The position numbers and the translations under genes were made by a program. A stretch of DNA of 42,850 bases, taken from Micromonospora inaquosa (GTDB taxonomy: Bacteria; Actinomycetota; Actinomycetes; Mycobacteriales; Micromonosporaceae). The DNA is taken from contig NZ_QGSZ01000257.1 in NCBI RefSeq assembly GCF_003857055.1, forward strand, positions 1-42,850, in the 5' to 3' direction. The notes below the pieces were generated by a model. That model did no database searches. It was not told where the DNA came from and saw nothing but the letters and a program-made list of their open reading frames with translations. Positions 1 through 6,724 of the stretch are shown here, one piece after another; the stretch's first letter is position 1; the number at the start of each line of letters is the position of its first letter.

Positions 1-42
1 GTCCCGCCGCGTCCGGCGGCCCCGTTTCCGCCGCGCCGGGAA

Positions 43-117
43 GATCCACTCGGGTTCCATGAAGTCGGGCTATCGCAGGGCTCCAGACACCCCGATTTCC
101 GTGAACCCGAGTCGATC
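43..117. repeat. 75-bp imperfect palindromic intergenic element, copy A
   Basis: Both ends carry GATC followed inward by an ACTCGGGTTC arm, so the left arm (43-69) pairs with the right arm (91-117) apart from a few mismatches. Copies of exactly the same length, alignable without gaps, lie at 29158 and 32488. It sits downstream of the small gene that ends at 130. It looks like a REP/MITE-type element. No transposase or RAYT gene is present in the window. Confidence 0.75.
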
Positions 118-129
118 AGGGCGGTGGGG

Positions 130-501
130 CTACTCCTCGGGCGGCAGGTCGGCCACACCGACGGCCAGGAGGACCCGGCCGTCCGCCACCGAACCGATCC
201 GGTCAGCCGGTACGTAGACCGCGCCGGTGCGGGTCAGCTCGGTCGAAACCTTCAGGTAGCCGCTGTGCAGCAGCCGCGCCGCCAGGTCGGCCGGCACGTC
301 CGGCTCCTCTACCGCGGTCGCCTCGATCAGCTCGTCCAGGCTGCTGCCCGGGTCGGCGGTCGGCGTCTGGACGGTCACCGCGTTCGGGTCACCCCGCTGG
401 ACGAGGTCAACGGTCCCGACCTCGGTGCCGGCTGAATCGATCACCGGCATCCCGGTGGTGATCCGCGAAATGGTCGCCTGCTGCTCGTCCTGCTGATCCA
501 T
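130..501 (-). CDS. Small conserved protein, PRC-barrel/DUF2171-like
   Basis: This is a 123-residue soluble protein with no signal peptide or membrane segment. The N-terminal third (GMPVIDSAGTEVGTVDLVQ) has the hydrophobic and glycine spacing of PRC-barrel or DUF2171-type beta-barrel domains. The rest is acidic and includes a short YLKVSTEL stretch typical of the same group. I chose the ATG at 501 rather than the upstream start at 552, because the 17 extra residues are Arg/Trp-rich and a GGGA lies about 12 bases before the ATG. Function is unknown; related proteins are annotated as ribosome-maturation-like or general stress barrel proteins, so the family call is tentative. Confidence 0.6.
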   Translation of the reverse strand: MDQQDEQQATISRITTGMPVIDSAGTEVGTVDLVQRGDPNAVTVQTPTADPGSSLDELIEATAVEEPDVPADLAARLLHSGYLKVSTELTRTGAVYVPADRIGSVADGRVLLAVGVADLPPEE

Positions 502-599
502 CCCGCTGCGGTTCCCAGCGCGGCACGCCGCTAAACGCCGCCACCAGCCCAACGCGCAGCACCCGCATCACACCCGCGCGCGCATCGCGTCGTGCCGGC

Positions 600-851
600 T
601 CAGCTGTTCGGGAGGGTCCAGCCGCCCGGTGGGCGGGGGGACAGCTCCCGCCAGGTGTCCGGGCCGTCGAGCAGCGCCCGGACGGTCTCCTCAGCCTCGT
701 CCACACTGCCGTACTCGTAGAAACGGGAGATGCCCTCGGCGCCGCCGGCCCGCTGCTCGACGTGCCACCGGTCGGCGTCCACCCGGAGGAAGACGTCCCG
801 CCGGGCCAGTCGCCCCCACTTCCCGTTCCACCAGTGCTTTCGCTGCTCCAT
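600..851 (-). CDS. Conserved hypothetical protein, 83 residues
   Basis: This is an 83-residue protein of unknown function. It has an aromatic and basic start (MEQRKHWWNGKWGRLARRD), a predicted alpha/beta middle and a proline-rich end. The length and composition look like a small actinobacterial protein, but I do not recognise a named domain. The ATG at 851 has no Shine-Dalgarno sequence. A TAGAGT hexamer ends 6 bases upstream, suggesting a leaderless transcript. A LexA-like palindrome (864-879) abuts that hexamer, so damage-controlled expression is possible. That regulatory idea is inference from the site alone. Confidence 0.7.
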   Translation of the reverse strand: MEQRKHWWNGKWGRLARRDVFLRVDADRWHVEQRAGGAEGISRFYEYGSVDEAEETVRALLDGPDTWRELSPRPPGGWTLPNS

Positions 852-863
852 GGCCGGACTCTA

Positions 864-879
864 TCGAACACACGTACGA
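864..879 (-). promoter_or_regulatory. LexA-like palindrome upstream of the 83-residue protein
   Basis: The site reads TCGAACACACGTACGA on the plus strand. The actinobacterial SOS box is TCGAAC-N4-GTTCGA, so this differs at one position in one half-site. It lies immediately upstream of the presumed -10 hexamer of the gene starting at 851, where a bound repressor would block RNA polymerase. A near-identical site (15 of 16 bases) occurs at 13490. Confidence 0.45.
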
Positions 880-933
880 GAGGGTGCGGCCCCTGCGGGA
901 ATCCCACAGGGGCCGATGTGCATCCGTTCGGCG

Positions 934-1407
934 TCAGCGCTGCGTCGGCGGCTCGGGACGGCGGCCCAACACGTCGTCCAGTGCCCCGCGCTGCTGGACG
1001 GGGGTGGTGTGGCCGGCGGAGACCAGGGCGTCCCGGATCTCGGTGAGCAGCTTGACCTCCTCGCTCGGCGCCGCCGGCGGCGGCTCCTCGCCCCGCTGCC
1101 GCCGCTCGGCCAGCTTGTTCATCGGGTAGACCACCAGGAAGTAGAGCGCCAGCGCGGTCAACCCGAAAGTGATCACGGCGTTGATGAAGCTCACCCAGTC
1201 GAACTTGACGCCCTCGATATCCCAGGCGGTTCCCTCGAGGCCCTTGTCGCTGCCCGTGATCAGCACGCTGATCAACGCGATCAGCGGCTTGAGGAAGGAG
1301 GTGGTGAGCTGGGTGACCACGCCGGTGAACGCGGCGCCGATGACGACACCGACCGCCAGATCGACGACGTTGCCGCGCATGATGAAGTCTTTGAAGCCCT
1401 TGAGCAT
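934..1407 (-). CDS. mscL: Large-conductance mechanosensitive channel MscL
   Basis: MscL is a homopentameric inner-membrane channel that opens under high membrane tension and releases solutes during hypo-osmotic shock. The 157-residue protein starts with the hallmark MLKGFKDFIMRGNVVDLAVG, the amphipathic N-helix and the first pore-lining TM1. A periplasmic loop follows, then TM2 (about 70-95), then an acidic and proline linker and a C-terminal helical bundle segment. I chose the ATG at 1407 because a GGGAG lies 5 bases upstream; the longer frame to 1443 would add 12 residues ahead of the conserved N-helix. An osmotic-release channel fits the neighbourhood, which also contains OsaABC-like osmotic signalling genes at 15-22 kb. 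Confidence 0.97.
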   Translation of the reverse strand: MLKGFKDFIMRGNVVDLAVGVVIGAAFTGVVTQLTTSFLKPLIALISVLITGSDKGLEGTAWDIEGVKFDWVSFINAVITFGLTALALYFLVVYPMNKLAERRQRGEEPPPAAPSEEVKLLTEIRDALVSAGHTTPVQQRGALDDVLGRRPEPPTQR

Positions 1408-1446
1408 TCGTACTCCCGAGGTGTCCGCTTTTCTGTCGGGCACAAC

Positions 1447-2163
1447 CTATGCCCGTACGGCGGGTTCCAGAAAAGCGCCGGCTTCGAGCGCCGCCCGGCC
1501 GGGATCGCCGGCCCGGATCGCCTCGATCAGCCGGGTGTGGTCGACGTAACGCTCGGGGGTGAGCGCCCCACCCATGGCCTGGGCGACGGTGCTGCGCAGG
1601 GCGGTGCCGACCGAGGCGTACAGCTCGGCGAGCATGGCGTTGTGCGCGGCGGCGACGACCGCGGTGTGCAGTGCCGCGTCGGCCTCGACGAACGCGTCGA
1701 CCCGGCCGCCGTGCCAGGCGGCCTCGCGTTCGGTGAGCGCGCCGTCGAGCGCCGCCAGGTCCTCCGGTGTACGCCTCAGCGCGGCGAGTCGGGCGGCCTC
1801 CACCTCGAAGGCGCGGCGTACTTCGATGACCTCGGTCATCCGGTCGTCGCCGAGCCTGCGGGCGACCACCGGTGCCAGTTCGTCGGTGGACACCACGTAG
1901 GTGCCGGAGCCCTGCCGGCATTCCAGCACCCCGGCGTGCACCAGGGCGCGGACCGCCTCGCGGACCGTGTTGCGCCCGACGCCCAGCGCGGCGACCAGTT
2001 GTGGCTCGGTGGGGATGCGCCCGCCGATGGGCCATTCGCCGCCGAGGATCCGGGCGCGGAGCTGCTCGGTGGTCTGCCGGACCCGATGACCGCGGGGCGG
2101 CACGGGTGGCTGGCCGCGGGGCGGCACCGGCGGTGCGGAGGGGGAATCGACCGAAGGTGGCAC
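1447..2163 (-). CDS. GntR/FadR-family transcriptional regulator (FCD type)
   Basis: This is a 238-residue DNA-binding repressor or activator. After a proline-rich lead (1-25) comes a winged HTH (about 28-95) with the family signature RIPTEPQLVAALGVGRNTVR and VLECRQGSGTYV. An all-helical FCD ligand-binding domain follows (about 105-230), with the metal/ligand His and Asp positions spread over VEADAALHTAVVAAAHN. It is divergent from the MFS exporter that starts 50 bases away, so it probably controls that gene and itself in response to a small carboxylate or a related ligand. The start is a GTG at 2163, with no strong ribosome site. The intergenic region contains GGTTA repeats that might be part of the operator. 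Confidence 0.9.
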   Translation of the reverse strand: MPPSVDSPSAPPVPPRGQPPVPPRGHRVRQTTEQLRARILGGEWPIGGRIPTEPQLVAALGVGRNTVREAVRALVHAGVLECRQGSGTYVVSTDELAPVVARRLGDDRMTEVIEVRRAFEVEAARLAALRRTPEDLAALDGALTEREAAWHGGRVDAFVEADAALHTAVVAAAHNAMLAELYASVGTALRSTVAQAMGGALTPERYVDHTRLIEAIRAGDPGRAALEAGAFLEPAVRA

Positions 2164-2213
2164 TGGTTACATCACCCGTCCCGAATTCATCCCATGATTG
2201 TAGGTTAGCGGTT

Positions 2214-3494
2214 ATGACCCCGCCACCAACCGCCGCTCCGGCGCTGCCTGCACCCGCCACCGTCGACCCTCGCCCGACGCGGGACCCCGGTGCCGGCCGG
2301 CGGACGCACCCGGCGACCGGTGGCGCGCTGGTGCTGGTCGGGATGCTGCTGGTCGCGCTCAACCTGCGGGCCGTGGTGACCAGCCTCGGCGCACTGCTCG
2401 ACGAGGTGCGCGACGGGCTGGGCCTCTCCGGCGTCACCGCCGGTCTGGTCACCACCCTGCCGACCATCGCGTTCGCCGGCCTCGGCGCGCTAACCCCGTG
2501 GCTGGTCCGCCGGGTGGCACCGGCCCGGGTGCTGGTGGTCGCCATGCTGGCCCTCGCCGTCGGCCAGGTGCTCCGGGTCGCCACCGACTCGGCCTTGATC
2601 TTCGTGCTGACCAGCGCGCTGGCGTTGTCCGGCATCGCGGTCGCCAACATTCTGCTGCCGATGCTCGTCAAGCAGCACTTCCCGCACCGCACCGGCCTGG
2701 TCACCGGGGCGTACACGATGACGTTGACAGTGGGCACCACGGTGGCCGCCGCGTCCGCGGTGCCGATCGCGCACGCCTTCGGGTCGTGGCGGGCCGGGCT
2801 CGGCGTCTGGGCCGCGATGGCCGCGGTGGCCGTACTCCCGTGGGTGCCCCTGGCGCTGCGGACCCGGGCCGCGGCGCGGCGGTCGACCCAGACGGCGGCC
2901 GTCGCCACGCCGACCCGGGTCCGGCCGGCGCGGACCCGGCTCGGTTGGGCGATGGCCGTCTACTTCGGGGCGCAGTCGCTCAGCGGGTACGCGATCATGG
3001 GCTGGCTGGCCCAGCTCTTCCGCGACGCCGGATACCAGCCGGAGTCGGCCGGGCTGCTGCTCGCCGGGGTGACCGCGCTCGGCGTGCCGATCGCGCTGCT
3101 GATGCCCACCCTGGCCGGTCGGCTGGGCAGCCTGCGTCCGCTGGTGCTCGGGCTGACCGCCGCGTCGGCACTGGCCTACCTGGGGTTGGCGCTCGCGCCG
3201 CACGGTGCCGCGCTGCTCTGGGTCGCCCTGATGGCGATCGGCCAGGGCGCGTTCCCGATGATCCTGACCGCCATCGGCCTTCGCGCCCGCACCGCCGAGG
3301 GGACGGTCGCGCTCTCCGCGTTCGCGCAGAGCACGGGGTACGTGATCGCCGCCCTCGGCCCTCTGATGGTCGGCATCCTGTACGAGGCCACCGGCGGCTG
3401 GACCGCGCCGATCGGGTTCCTGCTGGGCGCCCTCGCCGTGCAGACGACGGCGGGCATGGCGATCGCTCGTCCCCGTTACGTCGAGGACGAGTGA
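2214..3494 (+). CDS. MFS transporter, CynX/NimT (cyanate/2-nitroimidazole) family
   Basis: This is a 426-residue, 12-helix major facilitator protein. The first helix region (ALNLRAVVTSLGALLDEVRD) matches the CynX/NimT subfamily signature, in which related proteins export 2-nitroimidazoles or move cyanate. The N-terminus holds about 38 hydrophilic residues before TM1. The start is the ATG at 2214; the open frame extends upstream across the divergent GntR gene but has no support there. A TAGGTT hexamer at 2201-2206 lies 7 bases before the ATG, so the mRNA may be leaderless. The substrate is unknown. Control by the divergent GntR protein is likely. Confidence 0.9.
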   Translation: MTPPPTAAPALPAPATVDPRPTRDPGAGRRTHPATGGALVLVGMLLVALNLRAVVTSLGALLDEVRDGLGLSGVTAGLVTTLPTIAFAGLGALTPWLVRRVAPARVLVVAMLALAVGQVLRVATDSALIFVLTSALALSGIAVANILLPMLVKQHFPHRTGLVTGAYTMTLTVGTTVAAASAVPIAHAFGSWRAGLGVWAAMAAVAVLPWVPLALRTRAAARRSTQTAAVATPTRVRPARTRLGWAMAVYFGAQSLSGYAIMGWLAQLFRDAGYQPESAGLLLAGVTALGVPIALLMPTLAGRLGSLRPLVLGLTAASALAYLGLALAPHGAALLWVALMAIGQGAFPMILTAIGLRARTAEGTVALSAFAQSTGYVIAALGPLMVGILYEATGGWTAPIGFLLGALAVQTTAGMAIARPRYVEDE

Positions 3495-3507
3495 CGAGCC
3501 GAAGCGG

Positions 3508-3864
3508 TCAGGAGGAAGCCGGCGTCGATTCGCCGGCGACTGCCTCATCCACCGTCGGGTAGGTGTGCAGCACCTCGACCAGCCCGCTCACCTCAAGGAT
3601 GCGCAGCACACCCCGCTGCGGGGCGGCCAGCCGGACCACGCCGCCAGCCTCGTCGCAGCTGTTCTTGGCGCGGACGAAGACCGACAGCCCGGTCGAGTCG
3701 CAGAACGAGACGTCCGCCAGGTCGAACACCAGCCGGTTGCGGCCCTTGTCGAGCAGGTCGGTGATCTGGTCCTGCAGCTGCGGTGCGGTGGCCATGTCCA
3801 GCTCGCCCGCGACCGCCACGACGACCACGTCGCCGCGTTGTTCCGTGTGCACCGTCAACGACAT
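3508..3864 (-). CDS. STAS-domain anti-sigma factor antagonist
   Basis: This 118-residue single-domain STAS protein is of the RsbV/SpoIIAA type. Such proteins bind a kinase/anti-sigma factor when unphosphorylated and so free a sigma factor. The phospho-acceptor motif is FCDSTGLSVFV (Ser near residue 58), the usual position for the RsbW-type kinase. It is transcribed away from the RsbR-S-T operon, from a shared 163-base intergenic region. A strong AGGAGG ribosome site lies about 9 bases before the ATG. Natural partners in the window are the PP2C phosphatases at 5711, 8087 and 14996. No cognate sigma factor is present. Confidence 0.93.
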   Translation of the reverse strand: MSLTVHTEQRGDVVVVAVAGELDMATAPQLQDQITDLLDKGRNRLVFDLADVSFCDSTGLSVFVRAKNSCDEAGGVVRLAAPQRGVLRILEVSGLVEVLHTYPTVDEAVAGESTPASS

Positions 3865-4027
3865 TCGCCAGACCTCCTGTTATCGGGGGAACGGTATCCC
3901 ACGACCACGGCCGGATGCAGAACGGGAGCCGTGATCCGGTGGCCATCATCATTCCGTTGCTACGGGGCAAGTAGTTGATCAGGCCCCGGTGATAGAGTCC
4001 GCCCGGTCCAGGTCAAGGGGGTTCGAA

Positions 4028-4888
4028 ATGGCGTTGAGCACCGAAGAAAGTGGTCGGCTCGTCGCGCTGCTCAGCGGGCAGGACGAACGGGTCACGACTC
4101 GGTGGACCGAGATCGTCACCAGTTCGTTGCGGGGCCGGCTGAGTCAGGCGGAGCTTCGCCGACAGGTTCAGGACCTGCACCGTGCCATCGTCGCCACCGG
4201 CGACCGAGGCACCATCGACCTGTCCGCCGACAACGCTGCGGAACTGCGCGCCGCGCTCTCCGAGTTGTCCCGTGGTCGGGCCCGGCAGGGCTTCTCCGCC
4301 ACCGAAACCACGATCAGCATCTTCGCGCTGAAGGACGTGCTGGCCGAGCTGGTGCAGGAGACCGGCGGCCCGAACGCGCTGCACGACTACGTCGCCTTCT
4401 CGAAGCTGGTCGACGAGATGGGCCTGTTCACCTTCGAGAGCTTCGTCCGCACCCGGGAGAGCCTGATCGCCGACCAGGCCGAGCAGCTGCTCGAACTCTC
4501 CACGCCGGTGGTCAAGCTCTGGGAGGGCGTCGTCGCCGTGCCGCTGGTCGGCACCCTGGACTCGGCCCGGGCCCAGGTCGTCATGGAGCGGCTGCTGCAG
4601 ACCCTGGTCGACACCAGCTCGCCGTACGCGATCATCGACATCACCGGCGTGCCGGCGGTGGACACCCAGGTCGCCCAGCACATCCTGAAGACCGTGGTGG
4701 CCGCCCGACTGATGGGCGCCGACTGCATCATCTCCGGCATCCGCCCGCAGATCGCGCAGACCATCGTGGCGCTCGGCATCGAGTTCGGCGACATCGCCAC
4801 CAAGGCGAGCCTCGCCGACGCGCTGCGCCACGTGCTGCGGCTCAACGGGGTGGAGACCGCCCGCCGTCAGCCGCGCCGGGACGCCTGA
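4028..4888 (+). CDS. rsbR: RsbR-type stressosome sensor protein
   Basis: The protein has 286 residues. The N-terminal half is a helical non-haem-globin-like sensor module (about 1-150). A helical linker leads to a C-terminal STAS domain (about 160-275) with the RsbR signatures VVAVPLVGTLDSARAQ and IDITGVPAVDTQVAQHI; the Thr in the latter is the type of residue phosphorylated by RsbT. RsbR and RsbS build the megadalton stressosome that holds RsbT inactive. I chose the ATG at 4028, preceded by a GGGGG run 6 bases upstream, over the frame start at 3989. The stop overlaps the rsbS start (TGATG), indicating translational coupling. Confidence 0.95.
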   Translation: MALSTEESGRLVALLSGQDERVTTRWTEIVTSSLRGRLSQAELRRQVQDLHRAIVATGDRGTIDLSADNAAELRAALSELSRGRARQGFSATETTISIFALKDVLAELVQETGGPNALHDYVAFSKLVDEMGLFTFESFVRTRESLIADQAEQLLELSTPVVKLWEGVVAVPLVGTLDSARAQVVMERLLQTLVDTSSPYAIIDITGVPAVDTQVAQHILKTVVAARLMGADCIISGIRPQIAQTIVALGIEFGDIATKASLADALRHVLRLNGVETARRQPRRDA

Positions 4889-5298
4889 TGGAACGGGTGC
4901 CGATCCTCAAGATCGGGGACATCCTGCTGGTCTCCATCCAGCTCGACATGTCCGACCAGACGGCGGTCCAACTCCAGGAGGCACTCGCCGAGCGGATCGT
5001 CGACACCGGCTGCCACGGCGTCATCATCGACATCACCGCGCTGGACATCGTCGATTCCTTCGTCGGGCGGATGCTCTCCACCATCGCGTCGATCTCCAAG
5101 GTGCTCGACGCGGAGACGGTGGTGGTCGGGATGCGTCCGGCCGTCGCCATCACCCTTGTCGAACTGGGGCTGTCGCTGAACGGCATCCGTACCGCGCTGA
5201 ACGTCGAACGCGGTATGGAGCTGATCGCGGCGGCCCACGCCGACGAGCTCGACTACCAGCTCGACGACGACCCGGACGCCGAGACGGCCAGGCCGTGA
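4888..5298 (+). CDS. rsbS: RsbS stressosome core STAS protein
   Basis: This 136-residue single STAS domain has the RsbS pattern: MERVPILKIGDILLVSIQ at the start and IDITALDIVDSFVGRML, where the Ser is the RsbT target. RsbS forms the stressosome scaffold with RsbR. On stress, RsbT phosphorylates both proteins and is released. The acidic C-terminal tail (about 118-136, rich in Asp) is longer than in the Bacillus protein. It overlaps rsbR by one base and rsbT by four (GTGA). Confidence 0.96.
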   Translation: MERVPILKIGDILLVSIQLDMSDQTAVQLQEALAERIVDTGCHGVIIDITALDIVDSFVGRMLSTIASISKVLDAETVVVGMRPAVAITLVELGLSLNGIRTALNVERGMELIAAAHADELDYQLDDDPDAETARP

Positions 5299-5714
5299 CC
5301 GTGGGCATCGACCTGGGCCAACCACAGGCGCAGTCGGTCCGCAGCGATGAGGACGTGGTGCGCGTCCGGCAACTGGTCCGCGCCGTGGCGGTGGCCAGCA
5401 AGTTGTCCCTCGTCGACCAGACCAAACTGGTCACCGCGGCGAGCGAGTTGGCCCGCAACACCCTGGTGTACGGCGGCGGTGGTTCGGTCGAGGTGACGGT
5501 CGTGGACAACGGCCGACGCAAGGGCGTACAGATCGTGTTCGCCGACTCCGGGCCGGGCATCGCCGACCTCGACCTGGCCATGACCGACGGCTACACCAGC
5601 GGCGGCGGCCTCGGCCTCGGGCTCAGTGGGTCGCGCCGCCTGGTCGACGAGTTCCAGATCGAGACGTCACCGGAGACCGGCACGCGAATCACGGTCACCA
5701 AGTGGTCCAGGTGA
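5295..5714 (+). CDS. rsbT: RsbT serine/threonine kinase
   Basis: This is a 139-residue GHKL-fold switch kinase. Visible motifs are the N-box SELARNTLVYGGGG, the G1 box FADSGPGIADL and the G2 box GGGLGLGLSGSRRL, all intact for ATP binding. In the known pathway RsbT phosphorylates RsbR and RsbS, leaves the stressosome and activates a downstream PP2C phosphatase. Here no RsbU gene follows. Instead the next genes are an ATPase-PP2C fusion, a histidine kinase and a receiver-PP2C protein. The GTG start overlaps the rsbS stop by four bases. Confidence 0.95.
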   Translation: MTVGIDLGQPQAQSVRSDEDVVRVRQLVRAVAVASKLSLVDQTKLVTAASELARNTLVYGGGGSVEVTVVDNGRRKGVQIVFADSGPGIADLDLAMTDGYTSGGGLGLGLSGSRRLVDEFQIETSPETGTRITVTKWSR

Positions 5715-6724
5715 ACGCCGAGGCGGTCACCGACAGTGGCATCTGGTTCCGGGTGGAGGCCAGCAGCGCGGCGAGCGCTGTCCGACGCGCCGCCGAACGC
5801 CTGGGCGCGCAGGTGGAGATGGGTGCGGCGCGCATCGCCAACCTGGCCATCGTCGCGGCCGAGCTGACCAGCAACCTGGTCAAACACGCTGACGAGGGTG
5901 TGCTGCTGCTCCGGCCGGTACGCCGCGCCGGGCAGGCCGGGGTGGAGTTGGTGGCCATCGACTCCGGGCCCGGCATGGCCGACCTGACCGTCTCGTCCCG
6001 GGACGGGCACTCCACCACCGGCACCCTCGGCATCGGTCTGGGTGCCATCGTCCGGCAGGCCAGCTGGTTCGACGGATACTCGCTGCCCGGGCGGGGCACC
6101 GTCCTCGCCGTGCAGGTCTGGCCGGCCGAGACGGCCCGGCCGTCCTGGGCCGGTGCTCTCACCCGACCGCTGACCGGCGAGACGATCAGCGGCGACGGCT
6201 ACGCGGTCCGGGTCGCCGACGGGCGGCACCAGGTGCTGGTCAGCGACGGGCTGGGGCACGGCCCGCTGGCCGGTGCCGCCACCGAGGCGGCCCTGGCCGC
6301 GTTCCGCGACGCCCCCGCCGGCCCGCCGACGGTGGTGGTTGGTCACCTGCACCGGAGCATGTCGCACACCCGGGGCGCCGCTCTTGCCGTCGCCGAGCTG
6401 CGGCCGGAGGCCGGTGTGTTGCACTACGCCGGCCTGGGCAACATCTCCGGCGTGATCGTCGAGGGTGACGGCCAGCGCCGAGGGCTGGTGTCGCTGCCCG
6501 GCATCGCCGGCCACCAACGACCGACAATCCGGGAGTACGACTACCCATTCGGTCCCGGTGCCCGGCTGGTGATGCACAGCGACGGGGTGGTCGACCGGTG
6601 GCGGATGGCCGACTACCCGGGCCTGGCGGAGAGATCCCCGCTGGTCATGGCGGCGACCCTGCTACGTGACGCCGGGGTGCGCCGCGACGACGCCTGCGTA
6701 CTGGTCGCGAGGTCGTGGGCATGA
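5711..6724 (+). CDS. RsbT-like ATPase fused to RsbX-like PP2C phosphatase
   Basis: The protein has 337 residues and two domains. Residues about 10-135 form a GHKL ATPase of the RsbT type, with N-box ELTSNLVKHA, G1 box DSGPGMADL and G2 box GIGLGAI. Residues about 150-335 form a SpoIIE/RsbX-type PP2C phosphatase with SDGLGHG, YAGLGNISG, HSDGVVDRW and the terminal DDACVLV metal-binding Asp pair. RsbX dephosphorylates RsbR/RsbS and resets the stressosome, so this fusion may carry both the forward kinase and the reverse phosphatase. I favour the GTG at 5711, which overlaps the rsbT stop as GTGA, over the GTG at 5702. Confidence 0.9.
   Translation: MNAEAVTDSGIWFRVEASSAASAVRRAAERLGAQVEMGAARIANLAIVAAELTSNLVKHADEGVLLLRPVRRAGQAGVELVAIDSGPGMADLTVSSRDGHSTTGTLGIGLGAIVRQASWFDGYSLPGRGTVLAVQVWPAETARPSWAGALTRPLTGETISGDGYAVRVADGRHQVLVSDGLGHGPLAGAATEAALAAFRDAPAGPPTVVVGHLHRSMSHTRGAALAVAELRPEAGVLHYAGLGNISGVIVEGDGQRRGLVSLPGIAGHQRPTIREYDYPFGPGARLVMHSDGVVDRWRMADYPGLAERSPLVMAATLLRDAGVRRDDACVLVARSWA

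Noticed and set aside
2164..2213. A defined GntR operator between the divergent regulator and exporter
   Set aside because: GGTTA occurs three times but no convincing symmetrical FCD-type operator could be drawn.
407..2908. An 833-codon minus-strand frame spanning mscL, gntR and part of the MFS gene
   Set aside because: It crosses three real genes in other frames and has low-complexity Arg/Ala content with no domain.
3865..3935. A sigma-B-type promoter (GGGATAC preceded by GTTCTG) for the STAS gene at 3508
   Set aside because: The -10 does not match GGGTAC/GGGTAT and the spacing is about 17 bases instead of 13-15.
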